From the NCBI RefSeq assembly GCF_014904755.1, contig NZ_JACZFQ010000095.1:173645-237644 (forward strand): 64,000 bases of DNA. The letters run 5' to 3'. Made by a program: the position numbers and the translations under genes. The DNA comes from Neoluteolibacter marinus. Lineage in GTDB: Bacteria > Verrucomicrobiota > Verrucomicrobiia > Verrucomicrobiales > Akkermansiaceae. Shown piece after piece: positions 7,955 through 16,855 of the stretch (positions within the stretch are counted from its first letter, which is position 1; each line of letters begins with the position of its first letter). The notes beneath the pieces are model-generated. The model searched no databases and was not told the origin of the DNA. It saw only the letters and a program-made list of their open reading frames with translations.

Positions 7955-10900
7955 ATGAAAACCAATCGATACCAGCTCCTCTTGACGGCCGCGCTCGCGC
8001 CGGTCGCGCCCCTCTCGGCGCAACTCATCGGCACCGAAGACTTCAGCTACGCCAACGGTCCGGTCGCCAACCAGTCCGGCGGCACCGGATTCAACTACGA
8101 CAACTTCGACAAGGCGGTCACCGCCTCGACCTCCGACTGGGACAACACGGGCGGCACGCCCAATGTCACCGGCAATGCCCTGGTCACCGACAACAGCGGG
8201 GCCAAGCGCGAATACAACGGCCCGGTCGAGGGCACCGCGGGCGCCGACGGCGACGACACCCTCGAGCGCAACGGCGCGCTTCGCGGCAACGGTCGCGTGT
8301 TCTACCGCTTCACCATGACCCGTGGCGCCGGCACCAGCTGGAGCGGGGCCAGCAGCTACGACTTCGGCACCGAGCGCGCCTTCTTCGGGGTGCCCGGCGG
8401 CAACGGGACCTCCGGTCAGCTCGAGTGGGGCTGCAGCGGCAACGGCAACGACTACCGCAGCGGCATCCCGGCCGACAATGCCACCCACACCATCGTCTCG
8501 GTCCTCGATTTCGATCACAACTTCATCGGCATCTGGATCGACCCCACCGCCACCGACTACTACGACCCGGCCGACGGCTCCAACTCGACCGATGCAGGCG
8601 GGGTTTACACCCCCGACAACTGGTCGACGGCCGTCCGTCTCGCTTCCAGCGCCGGCGGCACGACTTGGGACGACCTCTCCGTCGCACTCGATCCGGTGAG
8701 CGTCGGACTGCAAGACTTCGTCGACAGCGACCAGGACGGCCTGCCGGCATCCTTCGAAACGCTGTACGGACTCGACGACAGTGATGACGGGACCGTCGGC
8801 GAGAGTGAGCCCGGAGCCAAGGACGGCCCGAATGGCGCACTGGGAGATCCCGATGAGGACGAAGTGAGCAACCTGGTCGAGTTCCAGGACGGAACCTCGC
8901 CGATCGATGAGGACACCGATTTCGACTTCCTCACCGACTTCGAGGAGAAGACCTACGAGACCGATCCGCTCGACCCCGATTCGGACGGAGACTCGCTCTT
9001 CGACGGCGACGAAGTTTCCGTCTACTCCACCGACCCCAAGCTCGCCGACACCGATGGTGGCGGCACCTCGGACTTCACCGAATGGGCGCTCGGCACCGTG
9101 CCGGAGACCGGCAACGCAGGGGACGACCCTGCAAGCAACGGCAACCTCGAACTGGTCGGCCTGGAATTCTTCGACACTTACCTCGACGGACCGATCAACG
9201 GCGCCACCGAAGGCCTTGGTTGGGACTATGACAACAGCGCCCTGGGAGAAACCTTCATCGGCCACACCACCTACAACAGCGCCTGGACCAACGTCGGTGG
9301 AGCGCCGGTGATCCAGTCCGGCACCCTGCTGACCCAGGAGAGCTCCGTGAAGCGGGCCTTCCACGGCGGATCGAACAGCACCACCGCCGTCGTCGGCGAG
9401 AATACCGGGCACTGGCGCGAAGACGCCGCTGCGACCGGCGTCAATGGCAGCGACCTGCTCTACGTGAAAGTGAACATCACCCGCCAGGCGGGGGCCACAT
9501 GGAGCGGTCTCAGCCTCTACGACTTCGGGGCGGAGAAGATCTTCCTCGGCGTTCCGAACGGCGTCAACCCGGAGTCAGGCGTCCGTGAATACGGGGTGGA
9601 ACAATCCAATCCCCAAGTCACCGCCTTCTCGGGCATCGCGCCGGTGACCGGTGCCCCGGTGACGCTGGTGGCGCGATACAACTTCGCGACCTCGACCATC
9701 GACTTGTGGGTCAACCCCAACCTCGGGGCCCCCGAAGGTTCCTCCCCGATTCTCGCCACCCTGAATGCGGATCCCGCCCAGATGAACGCCACCGCCCTGC
9801 GCCTGGGTTCCGGCGGCACCGGCACGACCGGTTGGGATCAGCTGGTGGTGGGGACCACCTGGGACACCCTCGACTCGCTGCCCTCCGACAGCGACGGCGA
9901 CGGCATGCCCGACGCCTACGAGAATCTCTGGGGCTTCAATCCGGATGTCGACGACGCCGGAGACGATGCGGATTCCGACGGCAGCACCAACTACGCGGAG
10001 TATGTCGCCGGGACCAATCCGACCGACAACGACAGCGACGACGACGACCTCCTCGACGGCGAGGAAGCGACAGCCGGCACGTCCCCGTTGAACCCTGACA
10101 CCGATGGCGACGGATTGACCGACGGCGAAGAGGTGAAGACCTACGGATCCGACCCGCTGCTGGTCGATACCGACGAGGACGGACAGACCGACGGTGGCGA
10201 AGTCCAGGGCGTCAATGGCGCCACCTCGGACCCGACGGACCCGGCGGACACCGTGGGCGCACCGCTGCAACTCATCGGCACCGACGACTTTGCCTATCCC
10301 GACGGCGCGGTGGCCGGCCTGACCGGTGGCTCGTACTTCGACTACGAGAATTCGCTCTTCAACGGCCCGTTCATCGGTCACACCGGCGAGCCCTCCGACT
10401 GGGACGGGACGGCCGTCGTCGCCAGCGGACGCCTCGTCACCCAGGAGACCTACGCGTTCCGTGACTTCAACGGCCCCGACGAGGGTGCGGGATCCAACGA
10501 GGCCCCGACCGGCGCCCGTTGGGGAGCGATCAACGAGGAAGGCGATTTCGACGCCTCGGTGGTCTACTTCAAGACCACGATGACCCGCCGCCCCGGTGCC
10601 GTGCTCAGCGTCTTCGGGCCCGATGACTTCGACGCGGAACGCCTCGGCTTCGGCATCGTCGACAACGCCGGCACCCCGCAATGGGGTATTCGCGAGGGCG
10701 CCGAGGTGACGACCGACGCCGGCGCGATGGCGGTCACGGACGACCAAACCTACCTCGTGGTGGGCAAGCTCGACTTCACGGGCAACCTGCTGAGCCTGTG
10801 GATCGATCCCGACCTGGCGGCCGACGAGGCCTCGAACTCCGCCCATGTGACCCGCGTCTACGAGGGCGGCAACTGGGCATCGGGCGCCCGCTTCACCTCG

Positions 10901-11218
10901 ACCGGCACCGGTGCCACAGAGTGGGACGATGTCGCCGTGGCGAACACCTGGGAGAAGCTCGCCGGCGAAGCCGGATTGCCGATCCAGCTCACCGTCTCGG
11001 CCCTCGACAGCGGGGCTGGCACCATGAGCATCACCGCGACGGGGATTCCGGAAGGAACCTTCCACCTCCGCAGCTCCAGCGACCTCGAGACCTTCATACC
11101 GCTGGTGCCGCCCTTCGACTTCGACGCGACCACGCCGCAGCCCTTCGTGATCCCGGTCAGCCCGGGCACCGATCCTGCGCTGTTCTTCCGCGCCGAGGAA
11201 GGCCCGTCCTCCCCATGA
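7955..11218 (+). CDS. Secreted protein with three LamG-like modules and calcium-binding repeats
   Basis: A 1087-residue exported protein. ATG 7955 gives a signal peptide (MKTNRYQLLLTAALAPVAPLSAQ). Three copies of the module seen in the previous gene lie at about 8022-8700, 9150-9880 and 10270-10962. They are separated by thrombospondin-3-like acidic repeats (DSDGDGMPDAYE, DTDGDGLTDGEE), which bind calcium in the family and stiffen the linkers. A short C-terminal domain follows (FHLRSSSDLETF), common in Verrucomicrobia secreted proteins. There is no PEP-CTERM tail. A strong terminator follows. The role is probably surface or carbohydrate binding, by inference from domain style only. Confidence 0.85.
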   Translation: MKTNRYQLLLTAALAPVAPLSAQLIGTEDFSYANGPVANQSGGTGFNYDNFDKAVTASTSDWDNTGGTPNVTGNALVTDNSGAKREYNGPVEGTAGADGDDTLERNGALRGNGRVFYRFTMTRGAGTSWSGASSYDFGTERAFFGVPGGNGTSGQLEWGCSGNGNDYRSGIPADNATHTIVSVLDFDHNFIGIWIDPTATDYYDPADGSNSTDAGGVYTPDNWSTAVRLASSAGGTTWDDLSVALDPVSVGLQDFVDSDQDGLPASFETLYGLDDSDDGTVGESEPGAKDGPNGALGDPDEDEVSNLVEFQDGTSPIDEDTDFDFLTDFEEKTYETDPLDPDSDGDSLFDGDEVSVYSTDPKLADTDGGGTSDFTEWALGTVPETGNAGDDPASNGNLELVGLEFFDTYLDGPINGATEGLGWDYDNSALGETFIGHTTYNSAWTNVGGAPVIQSGTLLTQESSVKRAFHGGSNSTTAVVGENTGHWREDAAATGVNGSDLLYVKVNITRQAGATWSGLSLYDFGAEKIFLGVPNGVNPESGVREYGVEQSNPQVTAFSGIAPVTGAPVTLVARYNFATSTIDLWVNPNLGAPEGSSPILATLNADPAQMNATALRLGSGGTGTTGWDQLVVGTTWDTLDSLPSDSDGDGMPDAYENLWGFNPDVDDAGDDADSDGSTNYAEYVAGTNPTDNDSDDDDLLDGEEATAGTSPLNPDTDGDGLTDGEEVKTYGSDPLLVDTDEDGQTDGGEVQGVNGATSDPTDPADTVGAPLQLIGTDDFAYPDGAVAGLTGGSYFDYENSLFNGPFIGHTGEPSDWDGTAVVASGRLVTQETYAFRDFNGPDEGAGSNEAPTGARWGAINEEGDFDASVVYFKTTMTRRPGAVLSVFGPDDFDAERLGFGIVDNAGTPQWGIREGAEVTTDAGAMAVTDDQTYLVVGKLDFTGNLLSLWIDPDLAADEASNSAHVTRVYEGGNWASGARFTSTGTGATEWDDVAVANTWEKLAGEAGLPIQLTVSALDSGAGTMSITATGIPEGTFHLRSSSDLETFIPLVPPFDFDATTPQPFVIPVSPGTDPALFFRAEEGPSSP

Positions 11219-11245
11219 TATCCTAGGCCCGCAGGGCACCCTGAT

Positions 11246-11278
11246 GGCCCGCCTTGCAAGTTGCAGGGCGGGCCTTTT
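11246..11278 (+). terminator. Rho-independent terminator
   Basis: ggcccgcc (11246-11253) pairs with ggcgggcc (11267-11274), followed by TTTT. It stands 27 bases after the stop of the three-module protein and 35 bases before the next start, so it separates the two transcripts at least partly. Confidence 0.85.
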
Positions 11279-11313
11279 CAAGCATCTCCATTCCATCCGC
11301 CGAATCCCATCCC

Positions 11314-14300
11314 GTGAAGCCTTACCTTCTGCCTCTTCTCTTGCCGCTGCCGCTCGGTGCCATCCCGCTCGGCGCGGATTCGTTCTCCTACCCGGACGGC
11401 AGCATCGCCGGACGCGACGGGGGGACCGGCTTCAACTACGACAGCTACGACCAGGAGGTCACCGCCACGGCATCGGATTGGGACGAAACCTTCGGCGTGG
11501 CCGCAATCAACGCCGGGAAACTCGGCACCACCAACTCCGGCGCGATCCGCGAGTACAACGGCGACATCGAGGGCGCGGGTGGAGCCGCCAACGACGGCCA
11601 GGACGACCACGAGCGCAGCGGGGCGGTGCGGGGCGCCGGCCGCGTCTTCTACCGTTTCGAACTGACCCGCGTGTCAGGCGGTGGCTGGAGCGGCGCGAGT
11701 TCCTACGACTTCGGCACGGAGCGGGTTTTCTTCGGCGTCCCGAACACCCTGAACCCCGAAAGCGGCAACCTCGAGTTCGGCTGCGAGATCACTGGCACCG
11801 GCATCCGCCATTTCAGCGGAATCCCCGCCGACAATGCCACCCACACCCTCGTGACGGTTCTCGATTTCGACCACAACTTCATCGGGCTGTGGGTCGATCC
11901 GGATGCAGATGACTTCTACGTCGCGGCCACCGGGGCCAACACCTGCGACGCCGGCGGCGCCTACACTCCCGACAACTGGTCGACGGCCGTCCGATTCGCT
12001 TCCGGCGGCACCTGCGAGTGGGACAACCTCGAGGTGAACACGGCATGGGAGGATTTCGAGTTCGTCGACCCCGACAGCGACGATGACGGCATGCCCGATG
12101 CCTGGGAAATCGCCAACGGGCTGGTCGTGGGCACCGACGACTCCGCGCTCGACGCCGACGGCGACGATCTGTCGAACCTCGATGAGTATCTCCACGGGAC
12201 AAACCCGCAACTCGACGACACCGACGACGACGACCACAACGACGGCGAGGAAGTCGCCGCCGGCACCAATCCGCTCAATCCCGCCAGCTACCCCGGCGCG
12301 GTCATCCCCACGGGCCTGGTCGGGGCGGATCGCTTCGACTACGCCGACGGACCGGTCGACGGCCGGAACGGCGGCCTGGGTTGGGATGCCGACAATTCCA
12401 CCGAAAACGACGCCTTCATCGGACCAACCGGTACGGCCTCCGACTGGACCACGATGTTCGGCAGCCCCCAGGTGGTCGACGGCGCCCTCGTCACCGGGGA
12501 AAGCGGTGCCAAGCGCGAATACAACGGCCCGGTCGAAGGTGCCCAGGGTGGTTCCGACGAACGCGCCGGTGCGGTGAACGACGACGCGGCCTTCGATTCC
12601 CACGTCGTCTACTACAAGTTCGAGATGACCCGCGAGGAAGGCGCCACCTGGAGCGGCGCGAGCTCCTACGACTTCGGCGCGGAGCGATATCTCTTCGGCG
12701 TGCCGGGTGCCGCCAACCCGGCATCGGGAGAGCGGGAGTTCGCCATCCACGACCTGAATGCCGACCAGTGGGGTTACTCCGGCATCGCCCCTGTTCCCGG
12801 GGTCAAATACACGCTGGTGGCGAAGCTCGACTTCGACAACGACGTCGCGGCGCTTTTCCTGAATCCGGACCTCAACCAGTCCGAAGCGGCCAACGCACCG
12901 GTCGCAACCTATCCCCACACCAGCGGCAACTGGTCGACCTCGATCCGCCTTGCCTCGGGTGGCAGCGGATCGGTGGAGTGGGACAACGTGCGCGTCGCCT
13001 ACGCCTGGGAAGGCCTCAACGACGGGCCGCCGGTGGCCAACGATGACAGCGCGACGATGCACCACCTCGCCAAGGCACGGTTCAAGGTGTTGGCCAACGA
13101 CGGCGGCTTTCCCGACCCCGCCTCGGTTACCGTGCTGACTCCTCCGGCCCACGGCACAGCCACGGCAAGCCCGGACGGCACGATCCTCTATCAGCACCTC
13201 GACGGCACTCCGGCCAATGATTCATTCACCTACCAGATCCAGAGCGCCGGCAGTCCGCTGACGGACAGCGCGACGGTCAACATCGACTTCACCACGAACG
13301 CCCGCTTCGACTCGGATTTCGTCTCACTGCCCCCCACCCCGCCGGTCGGTGCCTTGCGGATCGAGGATGCCCTGCCCGGCATCACCTTCGACGCGCCGCA
13401 CGGCTTCAGCCTGGTCCCCGGTGACGAGCGGATGCTCTTCGTCGTCGAGGGCGACGGTCGCGTCATCCTGATCCCGGACATGACCGCGCCCGCGAAGGTC
13501 GAAGTGGTGAACCTCACCGCCTCGGTACAGCACGACAACAACGAGCTGGCCTGCAAGGGCATCGCCGTCCACCCGGACTGGCAGAACAACGGCCAGATCT
13601 ATGTAACCTACAACTCGAGCGCCGGCACCGTGCGGCTCTCGCGTTTCACCTGCCTGACGAGCCCGCCGTTCACCGCGGGTCCCGAGGAGATCCTGATCGA
13701 ACAGGACAACGACGATGCCTACCACAACATCGGATCCTGCGAGTTCGGTCCGGACGGCTATCTCTATGTCGCCTTCGGTGACGAGGGAACCCAACAGGAC
13801 GGCCACAACAACTCACAGCACGTCGACCGCAACCTCTGGTCTTGCATCATCCGCATCGATGTCGACCTGCACCCGGGCAGCCTAGCTCCCAATCCCGACC
13901 CGGGCCCCGATCCCTACGCGGGTCCGGACCCCGGCGGGCAAAGCAACGACGCCGACCTCACCATTCCCCGCCCCGGCGGCGCAGCGCTGTACGCGATTCC
14001 GCCGGACAACCCCCTCGTCGGGGCGACAGAGTTCAATGGCATCACCCTGGATGCCGGCCAGGTCCGAACGGAGATCTTCGCGATGGGCCTGCGCAACCCG
14101 TGGCAGTTCTCGGCCGAGGACAACGACGGCAACGGCAGCGTCGACGAGCTGTGGGTCGGCGATGTCGGGCGCAGCAACCGCGAGGAGATCGACGTCTTCC
14201 TGCCCGGTGAAAACGGCGGCTGGGGCTGGCGCGAGGGCACCGCCGCAGGACAGCGCGCGGGTGACGACCTCAACGTCGCCCCGGAATCCGCGGCGACGTT

Positions 14301-16053
14301 GGTCGAACCCCTGTGGGACTATGGTCACGGGGGCGGCCCCTATCAGGGCCAATCCATCACCGGCGGCTTCGTCTACCGCGGCACCGCGATTCCCGGCCTC
14401 ACCGGCAAGTATCTCTGCGCCGACTATGTTTCGGGAAACATCTGGAGCATCGAGCGGACCGGCGGGCCGCCGCTGGTCGAGCGCCTTGCAGGCGAGGTCG
14501 CGATCGTCGGCCTGCTGCCGGACCCCGTGACCGGCGGCGTCTTGCTCCTCGACCGCGGTAACAACGGCACCAATCCCGGAACCGGCAGCATCAAGCGGCT
14601 GGTAGTCGGGGTCGATGACAGCAGCTTCTCGCCGACCCTGGCGTCGACCAACTTCTTCGCCGACCTCGGTGACCTCACCCCGAATCCCGGCGGCAACAGC
14701 TACCAGCCGAACCTCCGCTTCTGGTCGGACCACGCGGAGAAAAGCCGCTGGTTCCTGGTGAAGAACACCACCGACACCGTGGGTTATTCGGAGAACGGAC
14801 CGTGGAGCTTTCCCGAGGGCATGATCTGGGTGAAGCACTTCGACTATCCCACCGAGTGGGAATCCTTCACCCGCACCATCGCCGGCCAGAGCTACACCGA
14901 CCGCCGGCCGGCCGCCGGCTCGCCACGCCGCCGCCTCGAGACGCGCTTCCTCGTCCGCACCGACGCAGGCAGTTACGGCATCAGCTACCGTTGGAATGCC
15001 ATCAACGGCGGCACCCAGGACGACGCCGTCCTGGTCGGGGACCATGGCGATGACCTGCAAGTGGACATCACCGTCGACGGGGTGCCATCGCAGGTCGCCT
15101 GGCAGATTCCCTCCCGCTCGGCGTGCATCACCTGCCACACACCCGAGGCAGGGCACGCACTTTCCTTCAACAGCCGCCAGCTCAATGCCGCGGGCAACAT
15201 TGCCGGCATCGGCGGCAACCAGCTCGAAGCGCTCGACCTCGCCGGCTATCTTGCCGGCCTGACGGCCGATCCCGCCATCCTGCCGCGTCATTACCGGCCG
15301 GATGAAAGCGATCAGAACCTGGAGACCCGCGTCCGCTCCTACCTCGACGTGAACTGCGCCTACTGTCACCAGTCCGGCGGCACCGGGGGCGGTCTCTGGG
15401 ACGGCCGGGCGTCGCTGTCGCTGATGCAGACCGGGCTGCTCCACGGCATGCCGGTCGAGGCCCCCATCGATCCGGGCGATCGCCTGGTCGTCGCCGGCAA
15501 CGTGCCTCATTCGATCGTTTTCAACCGCGTGCTCGGGGCCAACGGCTACAACCGCATGCCTCCCCTGGCTACGACCGTGCCCGACCTCGAGGGCGCGGAG
15601 CTGATTGCCGACTGGATCACCCAGGAGGTCTTCCCCTACGCGAACTACGACGAGTGGCGTGACGCGAAGCTCGGCGCCGCCGAACCCGGCGACACAGGCT
15701 TGACCGGGAATCCTGACGGCGACCGGCTCGACAACCTCGGGGAGTGGGCATTCGGGACCGAGCCCACCCTGAGCGACGACCACCTCGCCACGCCGGTTCT
15801 CCTGAACTCGGAACCGGGTAGCGGAACCTTCCGCTTCACCCACCGTCGCCTGCGCATGCACGCCGTCGCGGGGCTGCATTACAAGTATCTGGTCAGCGAC
15901 GATCTCGGCGAGTGGCAGGAATCCGGCGCGACCGAGGAATCGCAGGCGATTTCGGAAGCGGGCTACGAGACCGTCACCCTCGTTCTTGAACCCGCCGCCG
16001 TGACCGGGCGCATGCGCCTGTTCCTGAAGGTCGAAGCCGTCACGGAGCCATGA
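11314..16053 (+). CDS. Secreted fusion: two LamG-like modules, sugar-dehydrogenase-like propeller and diheme cytochrome c
   Basis: 1579 residues from GTG 11314, which gives a short signal peptide (KPYLLPLLLPLPLGAIPLGA); upstream in-frame starts would overlap the terminator. Domains in order: module copies at residues 18-249 and 335-568 with an acidic calcium-type linker between (DSDDDGMPDAWE); a Big/cadherin-like domain (570-663); a glucose/sorbosone dehydrogenase-like propeller (about 680-1096; PHGFSLVPGDERMLFVVE, GLRNPWQFS); and a region resembling SO2930-family diheme cytochromes (about 1103-1440) with haem motifs CITCH (1271-1275) and CAYCH (1348-1352). It is probably an extracytoplasmic dehydrogenase passing electrons to its own haems. 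Substrate and quinone cofactor are unknown. Its TGA overlaps the next ATG. Confidence 0.87.
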   Translation: MKPYLLPLLLPLPLGAIPLGADSFSYPDGSIAGRDGGTGFNYDSYDQEVTATASDWDETFGVAAINAGKLGTTNSGAIREYNGDIEGAGGAANDGQDDHERSGAVRGAGRVFYRFELTRVSGGGWSGASSYDFGTERVFFGVPNTLNPESGNLEFGCEITGTGIRHFSGIPADNATHTLVTVLDFDHNFIGLWVDPDADDFYVAATGANTCDAGGAYTPDNWSTAVRFASGGTCEWDNLEVNTAWEDFEFVDPDSDDDGMPDAWEIANGLVVGTDDSALDADGDDLSNLDEYLHGTNPQLDDTDDDDHNDGEEVAAGTNPLNPASYPGAVIPTGLVGADRFDYADGPVDGRNGGLGWDADNSTENDAFIGPTGTASDWTTMFGSPQVVDGALVTGESGAKREYNGPVEGAQGGSDERAGAVNDDAAFDSHVVYYKFEMTREEGATWSGASSYDFGAERYLFGVPGAANPASGEREFAIHDLNADQWGYSGIAPVPGVKYTLVAKLDFDNDVAALFLNPDLNQSEAANAPVATYPHTSGNWSTSIRLASGGSGSVEWDNVRVAYAWEGLNDGPPVANDDSATMHHLAKARFKVLANDGGFPDPASVTVLTPPAHGTATASPDGTILYQHLDGTPANDSFTYQIQSAGSPLTDSATVNIDFTTNARFDSDFVSLPPTPPVGALRIEDALPGITFDAPHGFSLVPGDERMLFVVEGDGRVILIPDMTAPAKVEVVNLTASVQHDNNELACKGIAVHPDWQNNGQIYVTYNSSAGTVRLSRFTCLTSPPFTAGPEEILIEQDNDDAYHNIGSCEFGPDGYLYVAFGDEGTQQDGHNNSQHVDRNLWSCIIRIDVDLHPGSLAPNPDPGPDPYAGPDPGGQSNDADLTIPRPGGAALYAIPPDNPLVGATEFNGITLDAGQVRTEIFAMGLRNPWQFSAEDNDGNGSVDELWVGDVGRSNREEIDVFLPGENGGWGWREGTAAGQRAGDDLNVAPESAATLVEPLWDYGHGGGPYQGQSITGGFVYRGTAIPGLTGKYLCADYVSGNIWSIERTGGPPLVERLAGEVAIVGLLPDPVTGGVLLLDRGNNGTNPGTGSIKRLVVGVDDSSFSPTLASTNFFADLGDLTPNPGGNSYQPNLRFWSDHAEKSRWFLVKNTTDTVGYSENGPWSFPEGMIWVKHFDYPTEWESFTRTIAGQSYTDRRPAAGSPRRRLETRFLVRTDAGSYGISYRWNAINGGTQDDAVLVGDHGDDLQVDITVDGVPSQVAWQIPSRSACITCHTPEAGHALSFNSRQLNAAGNIAGIGGNQLEALDLAGYLAGLTADPAILPRHYRPDESDQNLETRVRSYLDVNCAYCHQSGGTGGGLWDGRASLSLMQTGLLHGMPVEAPIDPGDRLVVAGNVPHSIVFNRVLGANGYNRMPPLATTVPDLEGAELIADWITQEVFPYANYDEWRDAKLGAAEPGDTGLTGNPDGDRLDNLGEWAFGTEPTLSDDHLATPVLLNSEPGSGTFRFTHRRLRMHAVAGLHYKYLVSDDLGEWQESGATEESQAISEAGYETVTLVLEPAAVTGRMRLFLKVEAVTEP

Positions 16054-16637
16054 TCGGACCGTCGAACTCCGCCGCTGCCTCTTGTGCCACCGTCGACGAC
16101 GATCGGTTTGAACAACTTTTGTCCGCTCATCAGGAGCCGATCCTGCTCTATCTCCGTTCTTTGGTTTCGGATCACCACGATGCCCAGGATCTCCTGCAGA
16201 AGACCAACCTGATCCTCTGGCGGAAAAGGGATCAGTTTGTCCCAGATACCAACTTCCGTTCGTGGGCATTGAGAATCGCACGCCTCGAAGCCCTCAACCA
16301 GGTCCGGCTCCAGCGCCGGAGCCGCCTGGTGCTCTTCGAACGGGACGAGTTTGAAAACATCGCCGACCCCGACGTCGCGGAAGAACCGGCGGATCCCGCG
16401 CCCTTGCTCGCCCTGAGGGATTGCCTCAGGCGCCTGCCGGACCGGGATCGCGAGCTGCTGCTGATGCGCTATGCCACCGAGCATACGCTCAACGACTATG
16501 CCAAAACCCTCGGTCGCAGCCCGGGAACCCTGAAGGCCCGCCTCTACAAGATCCGGGAGGGATTGAGGAAGTCCATCGAGGACCGGCTCCGCGACCGGGA
16601 GCATTTCCTCGGACAGGAAGCGGGAATGGTCTCCTGA
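16050..16637 (+). CDS. ECF-family RNA polymerase sigma factor
   Basis: A 195-residue sigma factor of the Rhodopirellula/Verrucomicrobium type. Region 2 contains DHHDAQDLLQKTNLILW and FRSWALRIARLEALN; region 4 contains TLNDYAKTLGRSPGTLKARL. Its ATG overlaps the stop of the preceding fusion protein by four bases (ATGA), so the two are translationally coupled. The giant RHS protein starts 219 bases downstream. No FecR-type or zinc anti-sigma gene is next to it. Being tied to one very large exported protein and just before another suggests it controls them, which is inference. Confidence 0.9.
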   Translation: MIGPSNSAAASCATVDDDRFEQLLSAHQEPILLYLRSLVSDHHDAQDLLQKTNLILWRKRDQFVPDTNFRSWALRIARLEALNQVRLQRRSRLVLFERDEFENIADPDVAEEPADPAPLLALRDCLRRLPDRDRELLLMRYATEHTLNDYAKTLGRSPGTLKARLYKIREGLRKSIEDRLRDREHFLGQEAGMVS

Positions 16638-16855
16638 TTCGATCAGGCGATCAGATCCTCCGATTCTCGTTCGGTTCTCAGCGGGATGTTTCGTCGAATC
16701 GTATCTTTCTCGCATCATCACTCGCCAGATCCCCGCGTTAATACCCACACGAATCGCAAGGAATAACTCGGAATAATGCCACCGGGAGCGCGGTGACACA
16801 CATTATTTAACACATTCCTTGCCAATAGTCCGGATTCCCATGATGGATCATCGTT

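Noticed and set aside
7778..16281. Several long minus-strand frames opposite the module proteins
   Set aside because: They arise from GC-rich repeat codons; products are Gly/Val/Arg-rich without domain matches.
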